Shown: one piece after another, positions 8,852-16,662 of the stretch
Numbering within the stretch: position 1 is the first letter of the stretch
Layout: every line of letters begins with the position of its first letter
Assembly: GCF_042140125.1 (NCBI RefSeq)
Contig: NZ_CP159473.1
Strand: one strand, 5' to 3'
From: Rhodophyticola sp017644125
Lineage (GTDB): Bacteria > Pseudomonadota > Alphaproteobacteria > Rhodobacterales > Rhodobacteraceae
DNA length: 64,000 bases
The notes under the pieces: model-generated
What the model was told of the DNA's origin: nothing
Seen by the model: the letters and a program-made list of their open reading frames with translations, nothing else
Databases searched by the model: none
Made by a program: the position numbers and the translations under genes

Positions 8852-9369
8852 TGGGCGGGTTTCTTCGCCCCGAGATCCGCCGCATGCTTTATCGCTGGCG
8901 CGAGGTGCTGGCCGCGGTCGTGGTGGCGGCACTCGGTCTCTGGATCGCGCTCGATCAGGGGCGGATCGTACCGGGATTCGGCTGGATTCTGGTGGCGCTT
9001 GCCGTGCCTCTGGGCGCCGTCGCGCTGCGCCGGGCACGGTTCGCCGGTTCCGGGGACGGTCCGGGCGTAGTCGGCCTGATCGAGGGGAAAGTCACCTATA
9101 TGGGCCCTTACTACGGGGGTGCGGTTTCGCTGGACGATCTGACGGCCCTGTCGCTGCGCCGGGGCGCGGATGGCAAATCCTTCTGGGTCATGGCCGAGGC
9201 GGAGCAGGTTCTGGTGATCCCCACCGATGCCCATGGTGCGGATGTGCTTTACGATGCGTTCACGCGCCTCGACGGGCTTTCCACCTCCCATCTTCTGGCA
9301 AGCCTGCGCGGGACCGGGCCCGGAACCGTCACGCTCTGGCGTCGCGACACTCTCCCGGCCTTGACTTGA
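8851..9369 (+). CDS. Small two-pass membrane protein, function unknown
   Basis: The 172-residue protein has two hydrophobic segments near residues 15-32 and 37-58. About 110 residues follow as a soluble domain with alternating strands (GKVTYMGPYYGGAVSLDDLTAL, QVLVIPTD). The arrangement resembles small membrane proteins with a PH-like or NfeD-like tail, but I cannot assign it. Its ATG shares one base with the preceding TGA (TGATG), which indicates coupled translation. gshA follows after 59 bp with its own Shine-Dalgarno sequence. Confidence 0.7.
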   Translation: MGGFLRPEIRRMLYRWREVLAAVVVAALGLWIALDQGRIVPGFGWILVALAVPLGAVALRRARFAGSGDGPGVVGLIEGKVTYMGPYYGGAVSLDDLTALSLRRGADGKSFWVMAEAEQVLVIPTDAHGADVLYDAFTRLDGLSTSHLLASLRGTGPGTVTLWRRDTLPALT

Positions 9370-9428
9370 CCCCGCGCGCGGGCCAGTCCTTGCCCCCACG
9401 ATCAGCCACAATCCCGGAGCCAGTCCCC

Positions 9429-10799
9429 ATGTCCATCCCCCAATCCGGCGGCGGCCCGATCGAACGGCATGAACAACTGGCGGAGTATCTCGCCGAGGGG
9501 TGCAAACCGAAAGCCGCCTGGCGCATCGGTACGGAGCACGAGAAATTCGGCTATTGTCAGGACACTCTGAAACCGCTGCCCTATGAGGGCGATCGGTCGA
9601 TCCGGGCCGTTCTGGAGGGGCTGCGCGACCGGTTCGGCTGGTCGCCCGTGACCGAGGGCGGGCACATCATCGGGCTGGAAAAGGACGGCGCGAACGTGTC
9701 TCTGGAACCCGGTGGCGCGCTTGAGCTGTCCGGCGCGCCGCTGGAGACGATCCACCAGACCTGTGACGAGGTGAACGACCATCTGCGGGAGGTCAAATCG
9801 GTCGCCGATGAAATCGGCGTCGGCTTCATCGGGCTGGGGGCGGCCCCGATCTGGACCCACGATCAGATGCCGCTGATGCCCAAGGGGCGCTACAAGCTGA
9901 TGGATGCCTATATGCAGCGCGTCGGCACCATGGGCACCACGATGATGCGGCGGACCTGTACGGTTCAGGTGAACCTTGATTTCGGGTCCGAGGCGGACAT
10001 GGTCCAGAAATTCCGAGTCGCTCTGGCCTTGCAGCCGGTGGCAACCGCACTTTTCGCCAATTCCCCGTTCTTCGAGGGCAAGATCAACGGCCACAAAAGC
10101 TGGCGCAGCCGGGTGTGGCGGGATCTGGACGCGGATCGGACCGGCATGTTGCCCTTCGTGTTCGAAGACGGCTTCGGTTTCGAGGCCTATGCGGAGTATG
10201 CGCTCGATGTGCCGATGTATTTTGTCTATCGCGATGGCGTCTATGTGGATGCTCTGGGGCAGAGCTTCCGCGACTTCCTCAAAGGAGACCTCCCGGCGCT
10301 GCCCGGCGAAAAACCCACGCTGAGCGACTGGGCGGATCATCTCACCACGATTTTCCCCGAGGCCCGGCTGAAGAAATTCATCGAGATGCGGGGCGCCGAT
10401 GGCGGGCCCTGGCGCCGGCTTTGCGCGCTTCCGGCCTTCTGGGTCGGGCTGACCTACGATCAGGGCGCGCTGGATGCGGCCTGGGATTTGGTGAAGGGCT
10501 GGGACGCGGAAACGCGGGAGGCGCTGCGCGTTGCGGCGTCGGTCGAGGGGCTTCAGGCCCAGGTCGGCGGGATCAGGATGCACGATCTGGCGCGCGAGGT
10601 CGTGCAGATCGCCGAGGCGGGCCTTGCCGACCGCGCGATGCCGGGCGCGGGCGGGCTGATCCCGGACGAGACCCATTTCCTGAATGCGCTGAAGGAAAGC
10701 GTCGAGAGCGGGCAGGTCCCCGCGGACGAGCTTCTGGCGCGGTATAGCGGAGATTGGGGTCGTGATCTGACCCGTATCTACAAGGAATATAGCTACTAG
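9429..10799 (+). CDS. gshA: Glutamate--cysteine ligase (plant/alphaproteobacterial type)
   Basis: GshA makes gamma-glutamylcysteine, the first step of glutathione synthesis. The 456-residue sequence is of the class shared by alphaproteobacteria and plants. The hallmarks are GTEHEKFGY near residue 34 (the catalytic glutamates), LEPGGALELSGAP near residue 95, and RTCTVQVNLDFGSE and FFEGKINGHKSWRSRVW in the central barrel. The ATG at 9429 has GGAG about 10 bases upstream. It is the last gene of the rsmE operon. Its TAG stop lies in a CTAG shared with the stop of the convergent DUF805 gene. Confidence 0.95.
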   Translation: MSIPQSGGGPIERHEQLAEYLAEGCKPKAAWRIGTEHEKFGYCQDTLKPLPYEGDRSIRAVLEGLRDRFGWSPVTEGGHIIGLEKDGANVSLEPGGALELSGAPLETIHQTCDEVNDHLREVKSVADEIGVGFIGLGAAPIWTHDQMPLMPKGRYKLMDAYMQRVGTMGTTMMRRTCTVQVNLDFGSEADMVQKFRVALALQPVATALFANSPFFEGKINGHKSWRSRVWRDLDADRTGMLPFVFEDGFGFEAYAEYALDVPMYFVYRDGVYVDALGQSFRDFLKGDLPALPGEKPTLSDWADHLTTIFPEARLKKFIEMRGADGGPWRRLCALPAFWVGLTYDQGALDAAWDLVKGWDAETREALRVAASVEGLQAQVGGIRMHDLAREVVQIAEAGLADRAMPGAGGLIPDETHFLNALKESVESGQVPADELLARYSGDWGRDLTRIYKEYSY

Positions 10800-11182
10800 T
10801 CGTCAGCGATCGGATTGGGCCCGTACTCGTTGCTGCCATCCTGACTTGGCTGGATATACCAATAGATCAGGATCAATCCGCCGATCAGCGGGATAAACGC
10901 TATAAGCAGCCACCAGGCCGACCGGCCGGTATCGTGAAGCCGTCTTGCGCCGACCGCGATAAAGGGCAGCAGCACTGCGAGCGAATAGAGTACCCCGAAG
11001 ACGCTGTTGGTCACACCGGTTGTCATCGAGATCCCGAAAATCGCGCGGTCGATGATGTTGAGGATGGCGCTGACAATGATATTGAACAGAAAGAACCACC
11101 AGAATTCCGATCGCCGGGCGCGGCCCGAAAAGGTGGCGTATTTTTCCAGAAGAACGGTACGGACGGCTGTTTGAAAACTCAT
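10796..11182 (-). CDS. DUF805-family inner-membrane protein
   Basis: The 128-residue protein has four hydrophobic segments and the DUF805 signature. It opens with a soluble lead (LLEKYATFSGRARRSEFWWFFLFN) and later shows GARRLHDTGRSAWWLLI. The family is widespread, small and functionally unassigned (YhaH/YhaI-like). The gene lies 55 bp downstream of plsY on the same strand, with a GAGG ribosome site before its ATG. It ends tail-to-tail with gshA in a 4-bp CTAG overlap. Confidence 0.88.
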   Translation of the reverse strand: MSFQTAVRTVLLEKYATFSGRARRSEFWWFFLFNIIVSAILNIIDRAIFGISMTTGVTNSVFGVLYSLAVLLPFIAVGARRLHDTGRSAWWLLIAFIPLIGGLILIYWYIQPSQDGSNEYGPNPIADD

Positions 11183-11198
11183 AATGAACCTCGTTAAC

Positions 11199-11225
11199 AG
11201 GCCCTTACCTTAATAGAATGGGCCT
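11199..11225 (-). promoter_or_regulatory. Inverted repeat between plsY and the DUF805 gene
   Basis: AGGCCC at 11199-11204 pairs with GGGCCT at 11220-11225 across a 15-base loop, in the 55-bp spacer between plsY and the DUF805 start. On the minus strand the stem is followed by GTTAACG rather than a run of T, so it looks like an attenuating or mRNA-processing hairpin more than a true terminator. The evidence is structural only. Confidence 0.3.
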
Positions 11226-11237
11226 ATCAAAACAAGG

Positions 11238-11843
11238 TCACTTGCCTATTCTGGGTTCGCTGCCGTCCCGGATGCGTTCGATGTTCTTCTGATGCCTGAC
11301 AAAGATCAGTGCGGCCAGCGCGACGGTGACCAGATTTGCCTCGGGCATGCCAAGAAGCGTCATCCAGACCGGGGCCAGAAAGGCCGCGACCAGAGCCGAC
11401 AGCGATGAGATCCGGCTGATGGCGGCGGTGGCGGCCCATGTCAGGCAAGCGGCGATACCCGCAGGCCAGAAGAGCGCCAGAAGCGTGCCAAGAAATGTGG
11501 CCACGCCCTTGCCGCCCTTGAACCCGAGGAAAACCGGAAAGCAATGGCCCATGAAGGCCGCGAAGCCCGCCACCTGCGCCGCGTCCTCGGCAAAAAGCCA
11601 TCTGGCAAGCAGAACGGCGATGCCGCCTTTGCCCGCATCGAGGATGAGCGTCAGAAACGCCGCCGGTTTGTTGCCGGTGCGAAGCACGTTGGTGGCCCCG
11701 ATATTGCCCGAACCGATCCGCCGGATATCGCCCAGCCCGAAAAGCCGCGCCATGACCAGTCCGAATGGAACCGATCCCAGAACATAGGCTACCAGACCGA
11801 CAAGACCGAGAACCGCCATCGGGGTCTGGAACTCCGGGATCAT
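11238..11843 (-). CDS. plsY: Glycerol-3-phosphate acyltransferase PlsY
   Basis: PlsY transfers an acyl group from acyl phosphate to glycerol 3-phosphate, the first step of phospholipid synthesis in the inner membrane. The 201-residue, five-pass protein has the three family motifs: GSVPFGLV near residue 24, RIGSGNIGATNVLR near 42-55, and GFKGGKGVATFLG near 104. The ATG at 11843 overlaps the preceding pyrX-type stop as ATGA, so it is translated together with the pyrB cluster. Linkage of phospholipid and pyrimidine genes is a known alphaproteobacterial arrangement. Confidence 0.95.
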   Translation of the reverse strand: MIPEFQTPMAVLGLVGLVAYVLGSVPFGLVMARLFGLGDIRRIGSGNIGATNVLRTGNKPAAFLTLILDAGKGGIAVLLARWLFAEDAAQVAGFAAFMGHCFPVFLGFKGGKGVATFLGTLLALFWPAGIAACLTWAATAAISRISSLSALVAAFLAPVWMTLLGMPEANLVTVALAALIFVRHQKNIERIRDGSEPRIGK

Positions 11844-13114
11844 GATGCGCCCCTGCTGTAGACAATGTTGCCGCCGACCAACGTCGTCTCGACCCGGCCT
11901 TGCATCCTCTGCCCGTCAAACGGTGTGTTTTTCGATTTCGACCGAAGTGTGGCCCGGTCAAGCACGAAAGGCACATCCGGGTCGAACAGGACCAGATCGG
12001 CGGGGGCCCCCACGCCAAGCCGCCCGCCCGGCAGGCCCAACCGGCGCGCAGGGTTGAGGGCCATGGCGCGAAACAGAACGGGCAGCGTCAGTTGTTCCGC
12101 ATGATAGAGGCGCAGCGCGGCAGGCAGAAGCGTTTCAAGCCCGACGGCCCCGCTTGCCGCGGCCTCGAACGGCAGGCGTTTGCTTTCCTCGTCCTGGGGT
12201 GTGTGCATGGAGCAGATCACATCGATCAGCCCATCCCGTACCGCGTCGATCATGGCGGTCCGGTCCGTTTCGGCACGAAGCGGCGGCTTGATCTTGAAGA
12301 AAGTCCGGTAATCGGCCACATCCAGCTCATTCAGGGTCAGATGGTGGATCGAAACGCCCGCGGTTACGTCCAGGCCCTCTGCCTTTGCGCGTGCAAGGGC
12401 GGGCAGGGCGCTGGCGGTACTGATCTGGTCGGCGTGGTAGCGTGCGCCCGTCATCTGCACCAGGGCGAGATCCCGTTCCAGACCCATCTTCTCGGCCATG
12501 GGAGAGACCGCCGGTAGCCCGCGCAGCGATGCGAACTTGCCCGAGGTGACGGCCGCCCCCTCGCTCAGTCCGGGATCCTGGGGATGGGCCACGATCAGCG
12601 CGCCGACCGAGCGCGCATAGCTCATGCAGCGGCTGAAGACCTTGGTGTCGGCAACGACGCGATCGCCATCGGTGAAGGCGACGGCGCCGGCATCCAGCAG
12701 GAACCCGATCTCGGTCATCTCGCGGCCCGCCCGGGCCTTGGTCAGCGCGGCCATCGGGAGGAAGCGGACCGCCGCGGCCTCCTGCCCCCGCCGGCGCACG
12801 AAATCGAGTACTTCGGGCGTGTCGATGGGCGTTGTCGTGTCGGGCCGGGTAACGATTGTCGTCACCCCGCCAGCTGCGGCCGCGGCGCCCGCCGTGCGAA
12901 AGCTTTCCTTGTGGCGTTCGCCGGGCTCACCCACCTTGACACCCAGATCGACGATACCGGGGGCCAGACACAGCCCGCCACAATCCACGCCGCCCGCCCG
13001 GTCGCCATCGCCGATCTCTGCGATCACTCCGTTTTCGATGCGCAGCCAGCCAAGAGTCTCGGTCTGGGCTTCGGGATCGATCAGCCTGGCGTTGCGGTAA
13101 AGCGCGTTGGTCAT
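11840..13114 (-). CDS. pyrX: Dihydroorotase-like protein lacking metal ligands (PyrX type)
   Basis: The 424-residue protein has the fold signature of type I dihydroorotase, which closes carbamoyl aspartate to dihydroorotate. Its metal site is gone. The D-x-H-x-H motif is D56-L-G58-V-K60; the usual H-x-S-T strand reads ADQISTAS; and the T-D-H-A-P-H motif reads CSMHTPQ. One histidine (VAHPQD) remains. Non-catalytic homologues of this sort (PyrC', PyrX) act as scaffolds for aspartate transcarbamoylase in other bacteria. Location in the pyrB operon supports that role by inference. It may be listed as pyrC in databases, but a separate active dihydroorotase would then be needed elsewhere. Both ends overlap neighbours by 4 bp. 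Confidence 0.88.
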   Translation of the reverse strand: MTNALYRNARLIDPEAQTETLGWLRIENGVIAEIGDGDRAGGVDCGGLCLAPGIVDLGVKVGEPGERHKESFRTAGAAAAAGGVTTIVTRPDTTTPIDTPEVLDFVRRRGQEAAAVRFLPMAALTKARAGREMTEIGFLLDAGAVAFTDGDRVVADTKVFSRCMSYARSVGALIVAHPQDPGLSEGAAVTSGKFASLRGLPAVSPMAEKMGLERDLALVQMTGARYHADQISTASALPALARAKAEGLDVTAGVSIHHLTLNELDVADYRTFFKIKPPLRAETDRTAMIDAVRDGLIDVICSMHTPQDEESKRLPFEAAASGAVGLETLLPAALRLYHAEQLTLPVLFRAMALNPARRLGLPGGRLGVGAPADLVLFDPDVPFVLDRATLRSKSKNTPFDGQRMQGRVETTLVGGNIVYSRGAS

Positions 13115-13578
13115 GACGACGGCCCGGTTGCGACACCGCGCGCACGGTCGATCTCGGCAATGACGGCGGCGGGGTCCGCCTGATACTTCAGCAGATGCTT
13201 GTCGCCGCCCTCGGTCACCACCTGTACCGCGCCGAGCAGGCTGCGGGTCACGGCGATCTCTTCCAGCGGGATGCTGCGTGTTCCCGGGCCAAGCACGCGC
13301 CGATTGGTCAGATCCCACCGCGCCTTGACTTCGTCGCTGGCAAGATAGAACGCGCGCACAGCGATGGCGGCAAGCCCGCCGATGGCCCCCGTCCAGATAT
13401 GCGCGTTTCCAAGAGCGGCCAGAATCGCCATCCCGAGCGCCATGGCAATCGCGGCCATCCAGGCATGGGCCCGCCAATAGGTCGCCGTATCCCCGGTGAA
13501 ATGCGCGATCACACGTTCCCCTTCGGCCAGTTCGGAGGTTGGCGCCATCGGAGTGTGCGTCTGAAGCGCGTCGCTCAT
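13111..13578 (-). CDS. Membrane protein with bacterial PH-like domain
   Basis: The 155-residue protein has two adjacent hydrophobic segments (about residues 40-82). A basic beta-rich tail follows (ARWDLTNRRVLGPGTRSIPLEEIAVTR and a VQVVTEGGDK strand), which is typical of bacterial PH-domain membrane proteins of the YdbS/YdbT kind. The substrate or partner is unknown. The ATG at 13578 overlaps the stop of the preceding gene as ATGA and its own TGA overlaps the pyrX start, so it is translationally locked into the pyrB-plsY operon. Confidence 0.78.
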   Translation of the reverse strand: MSDALQTHTPMAPTSELAEGERVIAHFTGDTATYWRAHAWMAAIAMALGMAILAALGNAHIWTGAIGGLAAIAVRAFYLASDEVKARWDLTNRRVLGPGTRSIPLEEIAVTRSLLGAVQVVTEGGDKHLLKYQADPAAVIAEIDRARGVATGPSS

Positions 13579-14093
13579 ATGAAAACCCACCAGATCAGCA
13601 AGGCCAGTGCCGCGGCCAGCAGCAAGCCCACAAGAACGGTGCCCGTGGAACCGGCACGGCCGGTCGCGGCGGGCGTGACCCCGGCGGGCGGTTTGCGCGC
13701 AAGGCTGGCCGCCGGCATCTCGGCGGCGTGATCGGCCCGCGCCATGGGCAATGAGGCGATCAGCGTGGCCTTGGCACCCGGTTCGGGCGTTCGGTCCACG
13801 GCAGAAGACGGGACGAGCAGGACCGCGCCCTCCAACGCATCCATCCTTGCGGCGGCCCCGGCCATGGCACCCTCCTCCAGATCGAAGGCCTCGGCGGCAT
13901 AGGTGCTGAGTGGCATGCCCGCCAGATCCTCAAGCGGAAACATCTCGATCCGGTCGGTGTCGAGATCTGCGACCCCGATCCAGTCGGCAAGCGGCGGCAG
14001 ATCGGGGTGCGAGCCCTGCTGCCGGGTCAGATGGGTATGCCGCGTGTCGACGGGCAGGTTCAGCGCGAGGATATGAAGCGTTGCGTCCGTCAC
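13575..14093 (-). CDS. Tail-anchored protein of unknown function
   Basis: The 172-residue protein is soluble and acidic for about 145 residues. It then has one C-terminal hydrophobic segment (about 150-170, VLVGLLLAAALALLIWWV), so it is probably tail-anchored. The first half (LHILALNLPVDTRHTHL, PLADWIGVADLDTDRIEMF) resembles no family I can name. The GTG start at 14093 overlaps the pyrB stop as GTGA. The position between pyrB and the PH-domain gene, with 4-bp overlaps on both sides, suggests coordinated production with aspartate transcarbamoylase, but no function follows from that. Confidence 0.7.
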   Translation of the reverse strand: MTDATLHILALNLPVDTRHTHLTRQQGSHPDLPPLADWIGVADLDTDRIEMFPLEDLAGMPLSTYAAEAFDLEEGAMAGAAARMDALEGAVLLVPSSAVDRTPEPGAKATLIASLPMARADHAAEMPAASLARKPPAGVTPAATGRAGSTGTVLVGLLLAAALALLIWWVFI

Positions 14094-15046
14094 GCCATCA
14101 CCCCTTCCGGCGTCCGGCTGGCGCGAAGGTTCCGGGCCAGAAGGTCCATCGCCGCCATACGCACGGCCACCCCCATTTCCACTTGTTCCTGAATCACGCT
14201 TCGGTTGATGTCATCGGCCAGCGTCCCGTCGATTTCCACGCCGCGATTCATCGGCCCCGGATGCATGACGATGGCATCCTCCTTGGCTGCGCCCAGCTTC
14301 TCGGCATCCAGCCCGAAGCGATGGTAATATTCGCGTTCCGAGGGGATGAAGGCACCGTCCATCCGTTCTTTCTGAAGCCGCAGCATCATGACCACATCGC
14401 AACCTTCAAGCCCTTCGGCCATGTTGTCGTAAACCTCCACGCCCCACTCGGCCACGCCCGACGGCATCAGGGTGGGCGGGCCGATCAGCCGGATCCGGTT
14501 CTCCAGCTTGCCAAGCAGCAGGATATTCGACCGCGCCACCCGGGAATGGGCGATATCGCCGCAAATCGCGATGTTGAGGCGATGCAGACGCCCCTTCGCA
14601 CGGCGGATCGTCAACGCATCCAGCAAGGCCTGCGTCGGGTGTTCATGTCGTCCGTCACCGGCATTCAGGACGGCGCAATTCACCTTTTCGGCCAAGAGGT
14701 TGACCGCCCCGGAATGCGGATGCCGGACAACCAGAAGGTCCGGATGCATCGCGTTCAGCGTCAGGGCCGTGTCGATCAGCGTTTCGCCCTTTTTCAGCGA
14801 ACTTGCCGCCATCGCCATGTTCATTACATCCGCCCCAAGGCGCTTGCCCGCGATCTCGAAACTGGCCTGGGTCCGGGTGGAGGCCTCGAAGAACATGTTG
14901 ATCTGGGTCAGGCCGGTCAGCGCGTCGCCATGTTTCCGGGTGCCGCGTTCCATTTCGGCATAGCGGTCCGCAAGATCGAGAATTGTGGTGATCTCCTCCG
15001 ACCGCAGAGGCTCGATTCCAAGCAGATGCTTCTGGCGAAAACTCAT
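14090..15046 (-). CDS. pyrB: Aspartate carbamoyltransferase catalytic subunit
   Basis: PyrB condenses carbamoyl phosphate with aspartate in pyrimidine synthesis. The 318-residue length is normal. The sequence carries the carbamoyl-phosphate motif S56-T-R-T59, HPTQALLD, and the C-terminal MHPGPMNRG. No regulatory pyrI gene follows. Instead a dihydroorotase-like gene lies three genes downstream, as in organisms with class A or B complexes. It is first in a five-gene operon with plsY. Upstream is a 204-bp divergent region shared with the UDG-like gene, containing a perfect GCGGCCCGGGGCCGC repeat at 15175-15189. Confidence 0.96.
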   Translation of the reverse strand: MSFRQKHLLGIEPLRSEEITTILDLADRYAEMERGTRKHGDALTGLTQINMFFEASTRTQASFEIAGKRLGADVMNMAMAASSLKKGETLIDTALTLNAMHPDLLVVRHPHSGAVNLLAEKVNCAVLNAGDGRHEHPTQALLDALTIRRAKGRLHRLNIAICGDIAHSRVARSNILLLGKLENRIRLIGPPTLMPSGVAEWGVEVYDNMAEGLEGCDVVMMLRLQKERMDGAFIPSEREYYHRFGLDAEKLGAAKEDAIVMHPGPMNRGVEIDGTLADDINRSVIQEQVEMGVAVRMAAMDLLARNLRASRTPEGVMA

Positions 15047-15215
15047 CGGACCCTCGCAGCTTCGGCCGGTTATAGGCATCCGGACCGCGTGCTGGCAAGG
15101 CTCCGGACATCCGGAGATGATGGCGCATTCCGGCGCTGTCGGAAAAGGCGGACCGGACCGCGTGGCGGGGTGCTGCGGCCCGGGGCCGCAATGCCGAATG
15201 GAGGCGCGATAGCCA

Positions 15216-15244
15216 TTTACCTTGGTCGCAGGCGGGCCTAGCTT
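15216..15244 (+). promoter_or_regulatory. Candidate promoter of the UDG-like gene
   Basis: TTTACC at 15216-15221 (4 of 6 to TTGACA) and TAGCTT at 15239-15244 (TAnnnT) are 17 bp apart. The predicted start falls at about 15251, the first base of the start codon, so the mRNA may be leaderless. There is no good ribosome-binding site before that ATG, which fits. Confidence 0.35.
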
Positions 15245-15250
15245 GGACCC

Positions 15251-16069
15251 ATGGATCAGGCACTGGATTTTCATACCGCAAAGGCTCTTCTGGAGTGGCA
15301 GGTGGAGCTTGGTGCCGATGAAGCGATTGGCGATGTTCCGATCAACCGCTATGAACTTGAGGACACGGCTCCGAAGCCGGCCCCGAACGCCGATCCGGGG
15401 CCCGTTGCCGTCGGGGCGCCGCCGCATGCGGCAAGCCCCCGAGCCAGACCTGAACTCGGGCCGGCCGATGCGGTCGCCGATGCCGAGCGGATGGCGGCGG
15501 CCGCGGCTGATCTGGGTGCCCTTCGCGACGCCATGGCGGAGTTTTCCCATTGCGACCTGAAAAAAGGCGCGCGAAGCCTCGTCTTTGCCGACGGTGACCC
15601 CGCGGCGCGGGTGATGATCATCGGCGAGGCCCCGGGCCGCGACGAGGATGTTCAGGGCAAACCTTTCGTGGGCCGGGCCGGGCAGTTGCTGGACCGGATG
15701 TTTGCCGCGATCGAGATGGGCCGGGCACGCGAAGATGACGGCGCACTCTACATCATCAACATTCTGCCGTGGCGCCCGCCGCAGAACCGCGACCCGAGCC
15801 CGGACGAAATGGCGATGATGCTGCCTTTCGTGAAGCGGCACGTGGCGCTGGCCGATCCCGATATCCTGATCCTGATGGGCAATGTGTCCTGTCAGGGGAT
15901 ACTGGGCCGCAAGGGGATAACGCGGATGCGCGGGCAATGGACCGAAGCCTTGGGCAAGCCGGTCCTGCCGATGTTCCATCCTGCCTATCTGCTGAGAAAT
16001 CCGATCATGAAGCGGGAAGCCTGGGCCGATCTGCTGAGCCTCCGGGCGCGGTTGGAGGGGGAGGCATGA
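15251..16069 (+). CDS. Family-4-like uracil-DNA glycosylase without the usual Fe-S cysteines
   Basis: Family 4 uracil-DNA glycosylases excise uracil from DNA. The 272-residue protein has the active-site motif GEAPGRDED at residues 125-133, the following GKPFVGRAGQLLD, and the C-terminal HPAYLLRNP at 243-251. Residues 1-90 are a low-complexity Ala/Pro extension. Of the four cysteines that hold a 4Fe-4S cluster in the family, only C101 is present; the others align with F98, W174 and about L191. It probably folds without a cluster, or acts on another substrate. It overlaps the phosphoesterase start as ATGA. Confidence 0.85.
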   Translation: MDQALDFHTAKALLEWQVELGADEAIGDVPINRYELEDTAPKPAPNADPGPVAVGAPPHAASPRARPELGPADAVADAERMAAAAADLGALRDAMAEFSHCDLKKGARSLVFADGDPAARVMIIGEAPGRDEDVQGKPFVGRAGQLLDRMFAAIEMGRAREDDGALYIINILPWRPPQNRDPSPDEMAMMLPFVKRHVALADPDILILMGNVSCQGILGRKGITRMRGQWTEALGKPVLPMFHPAYLLRNPIMKREAWADLLSLRARLEGEA

Positions 16070-16662
16070 AGATCCTGGCCTTCTCGGACCTGCATCTGGA
16101 CATTGCCGCGCGCGATGCGATCCTCGCAGCTGCGCCGGAGGCAGATGTCATCATCGGCGCCGGAGATTTCGCGCAGCGCCGGGAAGGGCTTGAGAGTTTC
16201 ATGACGGGGTTGTCCGCCATCGACGGCAAGGCGATCTACGTCGCCGGCAATAACGAAACGGTCGCCGAACTGAAGGTGGCAACCGTGGCGCCCGTGCTCC
16301 ACGGCGATGCGGTCGACCGCGACGGCATCACCTTTGCCGGCATCGGTTGCGCGGTGCCGCCTTTGCCGCCCCTGCCATGGGGATCGGCCGATCTGACCGA
16401 GGATGAGGCTCGCGCCCTGCTTGATCGGATCCCCCATGCCGATGTGCTGATCTCGCACTCGCCGCCGAAAGGTGTGGCCGACACGCACAGCCGGGGCGGG
16501 CAGATCGGATCGGTGGCGGTGAGAGAGGCGGCGGAGCGTCTCCAGCCCGGGCTTCTTCTGTGCGGGCACGTCCATGATTGCTGGGGCGTTTCCGGAATGA
16601 TCGGCGCGACGCGGGTGCACAACCTTGGACCCGCGCCGACTTGGTTCGAGGTGCATGCATGA
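16066..16662 (+). CDS. Metallophosphoesterase family protein
   Basis: The 198-residue calcineurin-type phosphoesterase shows the ordered metal-binding motifs of the superfamily: SDLHLD near residue 7, GAGDF near residue 32, GNNE near 61, SHSPP near 125, and GHVHDCWG near 167. The usual D-x-H opens the chain, which supports the ATG at 16066 rather than an upstream start inside the UDG-like gene. The substrate is unknown; bacterial relatives include small phosphodiesterases. Its ATG and TGA overlap the neighbours on both sides, so UDG-like gene, phosphoesterase and moaB form one unit. Confidence 0.88.
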   Translation: MKILAFSDLHLDIAARDAILAAAPEADVIIGAGDFAQRREGLESFMTGLSAIDGKAIYVAGNNETVAELKVATVAPVLHGDAVDRDGITFAGIGCAVPPLPPLPWGSADLTEDEARALLDRIPHADVLISHSPPKGVADTHSRGGQIGSVAVREAAERLQPGLLLCGHVHDCWGVSGMIGATRVHNLGPAPTWFEVHA

